A DNA stretch of 64,000 nucleotides from Pyrenula massariospora. Lineage: Eukaryota; Ascomycota; Eurotiomycetes; Pyrenulales; Pyrenulaceae. Below, piece after piece: positions 22,533 to 32,784 of the stretch. Within the stretch, counting starts at the first letter, position 1. Each line of letters begins with the position of its first letter. The translations under genes and the position numbers were made by a program. Where the stretch lies: assembly GCA_021030905.1 (NCBI GenBank), contig JAGFMI010000003.1:496001-560000 (forward strand), read 5' to 3'. The notes under the pieces are model-generated. The model was not told where the DNA came from and made no database searches. It saw nothing but the letters and a program-made list of their open reading frames with translations.

Positions 22533-24385
22533 TTATGGAGTTTCTTTTTGATATGTCCACACAGTCTTACAAGCTTCCTCGTCGTCTTCTAAGTCATCTT
22601 CCTTCTCGTAGTTGTGAACGTGGAGAAGGTGATTATAGAATTCGACCTTGCCATCACATACCTTCTCACATCCCTGCACGCGACACTTGTACTGTGAGCC
22701 AGTCGAAAACCGCTCCCATTTGTCCTCTTCCCGTGTGCGATTTCGCCGATGCTGGACGAGCAGCTCTGCACAGCGCCGAAGTTTGATGAATGTGTCAAGC
22801 TCTGCAGCCCACTCGTTGAAGCCATTTCTAATCTTTCTCAAAGTCTCTACACCAGAATCAACTTTAGTCTTTGGCTTCCATTCATCCATTTCCACGTCTA
22901 ACTTGTTCTCGTCGTTGAGTCGAAAGTAGTTGAACACCTCTCTACCACCATATTCACTTTCGACCTGCTGGTGTACGTTCTCAGGGTCGTTCGTAAGTCG
23001 CGCCATCCTCTTCACCATTTGTTTGATGCCTCTACCAGCTCCTGCTCCACCCCTTGAAGTGCCGATACTGACGATGACACCGACAGCTTCCTCTCCATAT
23101 GCGTCTTGGATCTCGCTAATGCCTTCCTTGGTTGGATTGTTAGTATGCATGAAGCCTCCATCCTCGAACCATCGCCGTCTACCAGTGTCCTTGTCTCTAG
23201 GATGAGGAAAGCGATCAAAATAAAAAGGTGCCGCTGTAGCAGCGCGAGCAACTTGCCACACTTCAAGCTTTTCAGCTTTACCGTAATGAGTTTTTCTAGG
23301 AGATAGCGTCTGTTTGGTTGATGTTGATGGAGTGGCAGAGAGGCCTGTGTTCATCTTAGATGCTGTGGCTTTGGTACCGCGGATGCGGTGAATGTGGGAG
23401 CGAGGAAGGTGTTCGTATGACCGCATCAGATAGATTCCACTTTCTTCAGCTCGTCCGGGACCGCGTTCAGTAAGGATTGTAGTAACGAATCTATTCATAT
23501 TAACTCAGCTTCCATGTTGACCCTGCCCTTTGGCATCATGATATCCATCAAAGCCCACCTCATACCTGGTGGCAGGAGTTAAGCCGAGATACAAGTTTGT
23601 CCCAAGATAATCAAAACATAGATTACTTACACTTGACAGACACCTCGCCTTAATTCAAGTGTTATAGGACCTTCTTGCTTTTCGTCCTTACCACTGCGTC
23701 GCTGGGAAACGTCTTTGAAGACTTTCTCCGCTAAAGAAGCTTCGTATTTGCTGCGCCTGATCAAGGCTAGGTTGAGTTGCGTGACATGGTTAGGCTTTCC
23801 AAATATCTTTGATCCAAGACTCTCATATTCGTGGCGGCAATCGCGAACTGTCATTCGAAATCTGCCCAACATGATTGCAATCAGGCTCCGATTGATGTTA
23901 GCTACGGAGACCATGAGGATAATCTCCAATACTTACGATCCGGTGCTCGAGCCACATATGGTATCGAAGTAATGACAAGGAAGATAGCGACGGGTAGGAT
24001 GAAGGGCGCAGATCCTGTCATCGTCTTTCGCTGCTTCGTCCGACTTTGTTTGTTCCTCGGGTGAAAGGGCTTGAGACACGTCTCCAGGATATGGCTGCGG
24101 TGAAAAACTGTGAAATACTGGGTCCCAGGGTATCTCGGGATATTCATTCTGCTCGATCTTTGCAATATGTTCCATAAGCTTCTCTAGCACAAGAAGACTC
24201 CAATAACCGCGGATCCCGCCTCCATCTGAAGCATTGTATCTAAGTCAGTTTTAGGTTCGCCTAGAGAATTTGGAAGTCAGACCTAGGCTCAGCAAATTGT
24301 ATTCATTCCAGGAACTGACATTTGAGTGCCCATCATCTGTCTTTGTATGCACGGGACTGACCATTCCGCGAACATTCGATGTCAT
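22533..24385 (-). CDS. Patatin-like phospholipase with C-terminal C2H2-like finger
   Basis: Four exons, 24283-24385, 23937-24225, 23631-23885 and 22533-23490, close in one frame to 534 aa. Patatins are Ser-Asp dyad acyl hydrolases acting on phospholipids. All three patatin elements are present: the oxyanion loop D35-G-G-G-I-R-G41, the nucleophile elbow G126-S-S128-T-G130, and the D326-G-G motif (FEDGGFMHTNNPT). The glycine loop codon for D35 is restored only by splicing (exon 1 ends SLG..., donor GTCTGA is weak). The C-terminus carries C485-x4-C490-x12-H503-x4-H508 (YKCRVQGCEKV... HLLHVHN), a C2H2-like finger, then an acidic tail. ATG at 24383-24385 chosen; ATG at 24362-24364 is an alternative. 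Fungal patatins often occur in NLR-type recognition proteins, but no NB-ARC or repeats follow here. Confidence 0.88.
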
Positions 24386-25405
24386 AGAAAGCAGAGAATG
24401 TCATGGAGCGCTGGCTGGGGATACGACAGTTTCGGGGCCCTAAGCATCGTGCCTTTTGTAGCGCGGCAAGGCTATAGCGCGACATTTCGAATCAAAGAGC
24501 CGCCTTTCACAGGGCATAGAAATTAGAACTGTTGACCACACCTCTCAGGAAGTAGCATGCAGTATAAAGCAATGTGGAAGGGCCTAATGCAAGAAATTGA
24601 CATGACGCCTCGAGTGGGCCGTCCCGAGGCGGGTCGAAATCTTCGCCATCGCTGGGGTAGGAGGAAGAGACTGAACGGCGCGTGAATGGGTCTTCATTTA
24701 GACCACTGAGGGGAAGGCATTCGGTGCCGACTAGAGGCAGCACATAAGAAGTTGTCACAGCCACGTAGCGCCTTGGCACTGCTTTGGAAAGGATGTTGGC
24801 CGAAGGCTAGTTGAAGAATGACGGAGGTCCTGATTAAGGACCTTCATTTGTGGACCACGGTCGCCTTACGCGCCTTACGAGGACTCCAGCGTCTAAAATT
24901 TGCAAGGTCATAAATCAGGACCTCCGACTGTCTCGCTACACTCGCATCACACTCGCATCAGACTGTGTAACCACACCTAATGTCGTGGTGAAGCAGACAC
25001 TTTTATTCGGCAAGGTTTTGGCTGAGAGGCGCCACGGTCTGCTCACATGCCTCCTTCGCCCACTTTCGGTGCCCACTTCTCTCCTTCATTATTTGCTCAT
25101 CGGGCCAAATTCCTCCTGGAAGGTGCCTCGAACTTCTCGCGTCAGAAATTGCTGCGGCTCCCCTCCCATGGTACTACGTGGCTGCCGAATCTCGTGTCGG
25201 CACTGATGATTGTTCACTCGGTCATGCCTTGCAGCCTCAGCTTGAGCATTGCCCTTGATCCATGGATGACCCCATAAATGGACCCGTTTCCGAACGCCAG
25301 CGCCGCGGGGCACGCGCAGTAGTCAAATACATTGTGCATTAAGACACACACCTTACAGTGCTCTTCTTTTGCCAGTTCCATTTTAACAGTATATCTCATC
25401 TTTAA
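24386..25405. other. Intergenic with one inverted repeat
   Basis: No gene recognised. Contains the 105-bp inverted-repeat element at 24822-24926. Confidence 0.5.
24822..24926. repeat. Small inverted-repeat element (MITE-like)
   Basis: Terminal 23-bp arms at 24822-24844 and 24904-24926 are inverted copies with two mismatches (both begin cggaggtcctgatt). The interior is 59 bp. No clear target duplication is visible. Could be a miniature DNA element or a hairpin of another kind. Confidence 0.5.
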
Positions 25406-25892
25406 ATGAGCAAGATGCCAACTACGGATGGCAAAGAACACGCCGCCACCTCATCCGAAGGAGGTCAAACCTCACAATCGAACTCTAAGCATCAAGGAAG
25501 GACTTTTGGTCGTCCCAAAAAAGCGATGCTGTATGATTGGGAGCACAAGAGCCTTACGATACATGAAGAGCAATTCCTACAAAGTTTGTCCTATCTCGCT
25601 CTTAGACCATGTCTGACCATCAACAGACAACGCGGATTTCAATGGCATACTGCTAGAGAAAGGTCAGAAAGAGGTTGCAATATTTGTGGATCCAGAGTCT
25701 GAGAAGATATCAACGGAAGAAAGCTCAAGGGAAGGATGTTGTAACGCCCCATTAGCAAAACTATCACTACATCGCTTGGGAGTGAAAATACAATTTCTGC
25801 GATCTATTGGGCTTATCGTTCCTACACTATATGTGACAAAGCCAAATCTCCAAAGTGAAGTCTCTTCTCAAATCTCCGGAGACGAGACCTAG
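25406..25892 (+). CDS. Small orphan protein, two exons
   Basis: Exon 25406-25583, intron 25584-25626 (GTTTGT...CAACAG, 43 nt) and exon 25627-25892 join in frame to 147 aa. The N-terminus is MSKMPTTDGKEHAA, followed by a Ser/Gln-rich stretch and FGRPKKAMLYDWEHKSLTIHEEQFLQ. The second exon gives ADFNGILLEKGQKEVAIFVDPESEK. No signal peptide, membrane segment or recognised domain. Evidence is limited to frame closure and protein-like composition. The intron is short, so the gene may be wrong. Confidence 0.35.
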
Positions 25893-26989
25893 GGATATCT
25901 GATTGACGACTGATGTCAGGATTGAGGAACAGCGCAACGAAATGGGATTTATGAACATGTTGGTAGGATATGATTTGATACCTTGGGTTGGCTCATGACT
26001 TGGTACTGCATATTCTGTAGTTGGAGTTTGTTGCCCTGAATTTCCTCTATAAGGGGCGAGTGCACCTATATCGAGGTTGTAAAAATAGAAAGAGACTGCC
26101 CTTCAGATATTACAGATGCTAAGCATGTGCTGGTGACCAATTGCTGGTGTTCCTCTACCGAGTCAACTCTAACAAGAGAAGTCTGAAAGGGAAGCGAGTG
26201 CTTAGGATATACTGCGCATTCAACATTATATTGTTGGTCCCTCTTGATTATCGAACTGGTGCCACGTCACCTATTTCTTCATCAATCTGCGCTGATGTCT
26301 TATGAATGAGGTGCGCTGGTCTTTGAGAAGGAATACTGGAAAACAAATGAAACCTTTGCCTGAACGGAGAATGGTTGTTGGAATAAACTCAAGAATAGCG
26401 AAAGATAGCGTCTGCACAATATGCAAGACGCGACAGGATGCGATTCCTTTCCCAAAGCCAGATTCGCGCTTACCGTGGAAAGAACAACTCATAATACATA
26501 GTTCATGAACAATCAGAGATGGTCGTTTCTGTACACAACTCGGGCAAGCTCTTCTGCTCGAGAACGAGCTAAGATCTTCGCAACCTTGCCAATGAAAAAC
26601 AGCGGGATACCATGTGATAATTCCGCAGACTGAATATCGCAAGACATCCACGGCATCTTCCCTTCTTGTTTTGAAGTGATTGGCTTTCCCCTAAGAAGTC
26701 TAGCCTCATCTTGCGGGTGAATGTCTTGGCGCGTTCGACGATCTGACGACATCAGCGATTGTCGTAGATACAAACTTTACGCTACTTTTAATCCTAACGT
26801 GTGAAGCATCGCGTGCCCTTACTCTGTGAGGGGACCCGAGGTTCCTTCTCAGGGGCCAATCATCATTATTTCCGAATGTATCATCTATGCCCTGGGGTTG
26901 TTCTTTAGCCCTCACAGTCTCCATGATGATGCTCTCTTCTCAGATATCATCTATCAAGAGCCGCCACACGCCTACAACTTCCTTCCGAT
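25893..26989. other. Intergenic, nothing recognised
   Basis: Overlapping frames of 60-126 codons on both strands without motifs. Includes the promoter side of the cyclin gene. Confidence 0.5.
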
Positions 26990-28903
26990 ATGACTCGCTC
27001 ACCGTATGATTCCACACGCTCTCCCGTTCCCCCATTTCCCTCCCATCCCATCATCCATCGGACACAGTCTCAATGGCTGTTCACCCCCGCCGAGCTCGCC
27101 CGAGCCCCCAGCATTCTCGACGGCTACGATCTAGTTCAAGAACACGCCAACCGCACCAAAGGCGTGAACTTTATCACTCAAGTCGGAATTCTCCTCAAGC
27201 TACCTCAGCTCACCCTTGCCACCGCCTCAGTCTACCTCCACCGCTTTTTCATGCGATACTCTATGGTCGACCTGCCGAACCGACCAGGGCTACATTATTA
27301 TGCTATCGCAGCGACTTCATTGTTTCTGGCGACAAAGGTAGAGGAGAACTGTAGGAAGATGAAAGAGTTGGTCGTGGCTTGTTGTCGGGTGGCTCAAAAG
27401 GCACCCAATTTACTAGTCGATGAGCAGAGCAAAGAATTCTGGAGGTGGCGAGACACTATTCTACACAATGAGGACCTCCTTCTAGAGGCACTGTGCTTTG
27501 ATCTGCAGCTTGAACAGCCGTACAGGATCCTGTTTGACTTTCTCTGCTATTACGGGGCGCATGAGAACAAGAAATTGAGGAATGCGGCATGGGCATTTGT
27601 CAATGACTCGCACCTTACGATCATGTGTTTACTATTCTCGGCCAGAACCATCGCGGCGAGTGCCTTATATGCAGCAGCGAAGCATACCAATGTTGCCTTC
27701 CCGGATGATGAGCTTGGACGGCCTTGGTGGGAGCACTTGGGTGTCGATATTGGAGAGATGAAGAGAGCGTGTAATCAGATGGCGGAGGCATACAATAATG
27801 GAAGACTTCCGAAGCATCAGGAGCAGAGCGCTTATGTAGTGACTCCTGAACAGAGTGCAGAAGAGACTTTCAAAACAAGGATTATTTCAACACCACTGTC
27901 GAAAACTATCGCCGAGCCATCTCCTGCTCCTAGTGGTGGTAGCGAGAGCCACAGCCTAAAGAGACTGAGGGGTGGCGGTCATAACGAGGAGGGTGAGAAC
28001 AATATTGAATCAATGACCCAGAATGGTCGCGCATCGCCTCGCCCACCTAGTCCTCAGGTGCAAAATCTAGACGACCAACCTCGGTCTCCAAAACGGCCAC
28101 GAGTTGAACTCTCTGCTACAAATGGTCACTCTCATTCCCCACCTGCTTCCGTTACATACACGGATGGTAGGCCACCCTCATCTCAACAACCTTCTACAGA
28201 CGATATCCAGTCCAGAATTGACAGCATCGTCAACTCGACCTCAAATTCTCAAAATTCGTTGCGCCATTCCCATCTACCTCCACCCGCACCACTATCACGA
28301 CAAATCTCTTCATCCTCGTACGCAACCTCGCAAGGTTCGCAATACCATCCTCAACATCCCCCTTCCTCACAGCAATGGGCTCCACCTGCCTCACAAAATT
28401 CGCGCGTGCCAACCGCATACCAACAACAGCAACACAGACATCGCTCAAGGTCCCGCTCACCCCATCCACGGGATCGGGACAGAGACCGAGGACCTCGGGA
28501 GAGGGATACGTACATCGGCTCTGCTGGCCGCGAGCGCGGGATCACCGCGCATGACTCTTATCTAACCCGCCGGCGTTCTCTTAGTAGGGGCAGCAACGGC
28601 GTGGGACACGACGGGTACGGAAACAGGTATGATGAGAGAGACAGGAGGAGGGGGAGCTGGGACCGAGATAAGGAGAGGAATGGATATGACGAGAGGAGAG
28701 GCAGCACTGCGAGTCGAGGGAGTAGGAGGAGTGAGAGGAGCTACGGGAGCAGACCGCAGAGCCGGAATCAGAACTTGGGCCGGGAGTGGGACGATAGGGG
28801 TGGTAGGAGGGGAAGCCATGATATACGTGCTGAGACAGCGGCAGCAGCACCGCCACCCCAAGGCGAAGAAGAAGGGGCCGGTAGCGAAGAAGGCGAGCTT
28901 TAG
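26990..28903 (+). CDS. Pch1/cyclin K/T-type cyclin, partner of a Cdk9-class kinase
   Basis: Single-exon protein of 637 aa. Cyclin box from about residue 25 to 265: WLFTPAELARAPSILDGYDLVQEHANRTKGVNFITQVG, then ATASVYLHRFFMRYSM, and AIAATSLFLATKVEENCRKMKELV, the classic second cyclin helices. A second fold half contains ASALYAAAKHTNVAFPDD. This is the transcriptional cyclin type (fission yeast Pch1, Aspergillus PchA, metazoan cyclin T/K), which activates the P-TEFb-like kinase that phosphorylates the RNA polymerase II tail. The C-terminal 330 residues are disordered, rich in Ser/Pro/Gln, then Arg/Ser-Arg/Asp (RHRSRSRSP, RDRDRDRG) and end in an acidic tail. Such RS/RD tails suit nuclear speckle or mRNA-processing contacts. 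The exact orthology group (cyclin T, K or L) is not certain. Confidence 0.88.
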   Translation: MTRSPYDSTRSPVPPFPSHPIIHRTQSQWLFTPAELARAPSILDGYDLVQEHANRTKGVNFITQVGILLKLPQLTLATASVYLHRFFMRYSMVDLPNRPGLHYYAIAATSLFLATKVEENCRKMKELVVACCRVAQKAPNLLVDEQSKEFWRWRDTILHNEDLLLEALCFDLQLEQPYRILFDFLCYYGAHENKKLRNAAWAFVNDSHLTIMCLLFSARTIAASALYAAAKHTNVAFPDDELGRPWWEHLGVDIGEMKRACNQMAEAYNNGRLPKHQEQSAYVVTPEQSAEETFKTRIISTPLSKTIAEPSPAPSGGSESHSLKRLRGGGHNEEGENNIESMTQNGRASPRPPSPQVQNLDDQPRSPKRPRVELSATNGHSHSPPASVTYTDGRPPSSQQPSTDDIQSRIDSIVNSTSNSQNSLRHSHLPPPAPLSRQISSSSYATSQGSQYHPQHPPSSQQWAPPASQNSRVPTAYQQQQHRHRSRSRSPHPRDRDRDRGPRERDTYIGSAGRERGITAHDSYLTRRRSLSRGSNGVGHDGYGNRYDERDRRRGSWDRDKERNGYDERRGSTASRGSRRSERSYGSRPQSRNQNLGREWDDRGGRRGSHDIRAETAAAAPPPQGEEEGAGSEEGEL

Positions 28904-29458
28904 GTGCCTATTGGAAACCTTAATCTATACCATACGATAGTAGAGCCGCGAGATGAGCAAATACGTCGCCGATGAATTCTTTACAATTTCATTTTTGGTA
29001 ATGACCAACAGACTTCGCAGACATGTTTCTAGACTGTGAATATTAGGCTAGGGGCCGCTGGCATTTGGAAAAGAGTTTTTGCGTCTATGACGGTTGAAGG
29101 TATTTACGGGCTGCTTTCTTTGACCCAGACACCCATGTAGACTCGTTGAACTATATTAGGATGTTGTATTTGTGCAATGAGTAAAGTATCCAACTGGACT
29201 GATGTCGAACAGGGCAGGGGCTCTAGTGGGCTTACCTATCAGGGTAGACACACTAGATCGATATAAAAACTGTCTGCTCGCCGAACCCCTATATAATTAT
29301 GTGTAGGCAGTAATATATGATCGTTTCCGACCTACCCCTTCTTCAACAACTGGCTTATCTCATTATCTAAGTCTACGAATCGAAAACACGGCTCAAGCTT
29401 CCCGCGTCAGCAAACCCATCAGGCCCACACAGAGAAATCCCATCTCTTCACCCCACCC
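28904..29458. other. 3' flank of the cyclin gene
   Basis: No gene seen. C-rich simple sequence near 29448-29490 borders the next small frame. Confidence 0.5.
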
Positions 29459-29788
29459 CTACACCCCTACACCCCCCACCCCCTCCCCCTTTCTCTCACG
29501 ACCCCGGCCCCGCCCACCCCCCAAACAAGCCCACCGCCCCGTCCTCCCGGGCACCCAATCGGGCACCGCCTGACACACCACGTCGCTCTTCGGATGCTCG
29601 AGGTCGACGTGCACCCCGCAGTTCGGGTGCTTCTGGCACTCGGCGCGGCTGTCGAAGACCTTGGGCTCGCCCTTGCCGTGGGTGTGGTGGTGCGCTGCTG
29701 TGTAGCCTGGGTGGCGGTAGGATGTGTCTTTGATTGAGTGGTTGGAGGTGGCGGTGGTGGTGGTGGTGGAGAGGATGGATGGTTTCAT
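29459..29788 (-). CDS. Small hypothetical protein
   Basis: Possible 109-aa protein from the ATG at 29786-29788 (MKPSILSTTTTTATSNHS). The centre has a compact Cys/His pattern: FDSRAECQKHPNCGVHVDLEHPKSDVVCQAVPDW. The last 30 residues are Gly/Arg repeats translated from simple sequence. No signal peptide. The centre looks like real coding sequence and the ends do not. No family recognised. Confidence 0.35.
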   Translation of the reverse strand: MKPSILSTTTTTATSNHSIKDTSYRHPGYTAAHHHTHGKGEPKVFDSRAECQKHPNCGVHVDLEHPKSDVVCQAVPDWVPGRTGRWACLGGGRGRGRERKGEGVGGVGV

Positions 29789-30305
29789 TTTTCGGGGGTT
29801 CTTTGGATTGGGTTGTGGGTCTTGAGAGGTGTGGTTTTGGATGTTTTCGGCGCTGTTCAGGGCTCTGTAGCGGGGATTCAAAATTATTTGATAGGTGAAA
29901 TGTTTTGACAGAGAAAGTAGAGCTTTTACCTTTGTTAGTGTATCAAAGAGACTCTGCACGTTGAAATAAGGAAATGTGTTAAAATTATAGAGAAAATACG
30001 TGTTTATCAAAGAGATAACAGAATTTCTTTGTCTGATGATCATATCTGCATGTGAGGACGTGGAGGAGGACACATCAAGAAAGCAAATAGGAAAAGATGA
30101 CCGCCGAGGAACATGTTTTTCATTTGAGCTTGGAGAGGACCTGGAAAGGTCGAAGTTGATCGCCTGCTGGTTCGAGTGGAAAGACTGCAATAAAGTGGCT
30201 GCGTGAGAGTGATAGTTACGGGTCTACTTAATTACTCAGCAAACAACAACAAACACTCAATCAAAGCTCCCATGGCTAGTCACATTACATACGTAGCTAT
30301 GCCAG
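29789..30305. other. Intergenic, nothing recognised
   Basis: The frame of the small protein extends upstream without a stop but also without motif. No repeat seen. Confidence 0.4.
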
Positions 30306-32267
30306 CTATTTAAAGGTGCAAACTGAAATGACAGCCCCAAATACAGCCCATATGGAGCAAGCCAGAAACAGCCTGCTCTTATTCGTAGTCCCGATTATAA
30401 AGGCGAACACCATCCCTCCAAGCAGGGTACCGGACCAGGTCCAGAGGTACATGTTCCGCGCCGTCCAATCAGTCATGAAAAGCACTACTAACGCGAATGT
30501 TGCTGAAAACCACCACTTCTCCTTTTTGAACCATTTAGCCGTGCCTCTTCGAAAGCTATATCTACCTTGCACGAGGGGGGACGGGTATGCTATCTGACCG
30601 CCTTTGAGGCGCTTATTTACAAGGTGGTGGATCCGTTTCTCTGTAAGCGTAAAAGGCGATTCACCTTCTTTCCTAAAGTCCTCGTTCATGGCCGCGGCCA
30701 ATTGCACCGCAGCTTTGTACTCTCCTGCAACTTCCACTCGATTGCGTATGTTCATGGTCAAATGCGCATCTAACCACATAATGTATGTTCCCAAGGACCA
30801 CACTAGCAGGAAGATGATCATAAGGAATAATTGGAAGAAAGAAAATCCCCACCGATATGTCTATGATTTAATCAACGTCAAAGTAGTCCAAGTGTTCGGG
30901 GGAACGTACACCATCCGGCTGACACCTGCCATTTTGTTGAATGTATGGTAGAATATAGGCCTGATCGGATACAGCCCAAGCTCTTTGCGTTTCATTGGCG
31001 AATGGTTTTTGGTTGGTACGTGGATCGGTCCAGTCATTGCCATAGAGCGGGTCTTCGGGGAGGTAGAATGCAGTTATGTTTAGGGACGGGCTCTGAAGTC
31101 TGATGTCCATAAATATCGAATCCGATTGGGTTAAACCGAAGAAGCCATACTCTGAAACATCTATACCTAGATTAGATGGTTCGACATAGGCTACAGTTGA
31201 AAACAAAAAGGAAAACGTTCGAAGGTTAAATAGGAATACCTACACGCCGAGACATTGCGTGCAAAACCGCACTCCGTATTGAAGAGGCCATAGTCGGCTT
31301 TGCAAACCGACCATAGATCGAAATGACCCAAGGAGATCACAGGGTTCTTAACTGCGTCCTGTAAGCGACCCTGGGTTGTGGTAACACATTTGAAAGCTTA
31401 CAGGGTCCAAAGTCCTGGTTTAAAGGAGTTACCAAATAGTCCGTAGTACGGTTTATTCTCTCCCCATCGTGGATGACGTAATATACGGGCGTGAAATTCG
31501 AAAATAGGACAAGATCGCCATTTGCAACGGGAACATAGGCGTTGTTATTCGCATCGTATCCGGTCATAGCACTTGCCAAAGTTGGAAACCCCAAAACAAA
31601 GCTCACGCTCATGATTATGAATATCATAATACGTTTAGATGTCAGGCCACGTTTCGTAAATTCTTGGATTAACCGGACTGTTGAGATGGCCGAGGGCTCT
31701 TTTCCAATAAAGATTATCCAGAACGTTTTGTATGTTATGGGAGCAACCTCCATAGATGTGGTTACCCAATCGGTAAAAGCCCGCCAAGATATGTACGCGA
31801 ATATAGCCTGTCCAAGGCGTCCCACCATCTAAGTTAAACATAATTATGGTTAGCAGAACGGGTCACGAGAACGAATTCTGGTTCCTTACAATGTCCCAAA
31901 TCACGTCAATAGCTTTCACTGATGTAAAAGAGAGGGCACCAAACCCAAGCGTTATCTGGAAGAAACTGGAGGGAGCAAAACGGCTGTAGCGTCCCGGGTA
32001 TAGTGTAAAAATCCCATCGGGTGGACAGGCCGTATCCAACCCTGGAAATAGCTCAAGCAAATAAAACAGAATTAATAAAAATAAAAGGGCAGAAATCCAA
32101 CAGAAGAAGAGGAACCAGAGAAAGCCTCTTCCCCATCTCGCTGTTCGAAGGTCGTTCCATGCCGTGTAATGTGACTCGTTCCATTGTTGTTTAATGTATC
32201 GACCTATTATATTGAGGTCCACGCTTGGTTTTGAGGGATTGCGAGTTGTAGCGGGGGTGGCAGCCAT
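30306..32267 (-). CDS. Multispanning membrane protein of unknown function
   Basis: Five exons, 31890-32267, 31433-31828, 31244-31358, 30910-31190 and 30306-30860, join in frame to 574 aa. The start of exon 3 could instead be 31370, which keeps the frame. Hydrophobic segments: residues about 49-75 (FLWFLFFCWISALLFLLILF), one or two in exon 2 (IMIFIIMSVSFVLGFPTLAS), and four in the last exon (FSFFQLFLMIIFLLVWSLG; WWFSATFALVVLFM; LLGGMVFAFIIG; FLACSIWAVFGAVISV). Between them lies a lumenal or extracellular region with N-glycosylation-type sites (NRTT, NVSA, NITA). FTSVKAIDVIWDIMVGRLGQA and the downstream architecture match a widespread uncharacterised ascomycete membrane family. Five introns closing in frame make a real gene very likely. 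Confidence 0.8.
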
Positions 32268-32784
32268 GTCAGGTATTCTAAAGCTCCTGACAAACGATTA
32301 AACAAAGGGCGGTTGATCACTTGGAGGTAGAGTTGGTAATAATGACCGTAGAGAGTGGGGTCTGAGTAGCGAGAACTGAACCTAAACCTTAAGGAAAGCA
32401 ACGCGTTTGTAAATGGGCGGACAATCAAGCTGGAGATAAGAACCAAATTCAAGGTCGAGACGAGTGCTTGAAACCGCCACAGCCACGGAGTTGCACAATA
32501 CTCCAATCATGAGGTCGAATTCTCCCGCCTTTTCGCCCGCGTTTCAAGCCCCCAAGGCTTCCATCAGGCTGTCATGCGAGTTAGCCGCACCACAATTTCT
32601 ATGAGGGTGCCGGGCATTTCGTCTTAAATTCTCCAAAGGAAACTTGAATCGGTATCTCCTGAAGATTGAGTAGATAAAGACGTAAGAGCAGCCAGGACAT
32701 TGGAAACAGAAATTTTTTATTTACCAACGGATTTTGTGATACAGGTGCCTATTACTTCTCGTTCTGTCCGGCTTACATGTTAAA
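32268..32784. other. Intergenic, nothing recognised
   Basis: Upstream region of the membrane protein and 3' flank of the HET relic. No other feature seen. Confidence 0.5.
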
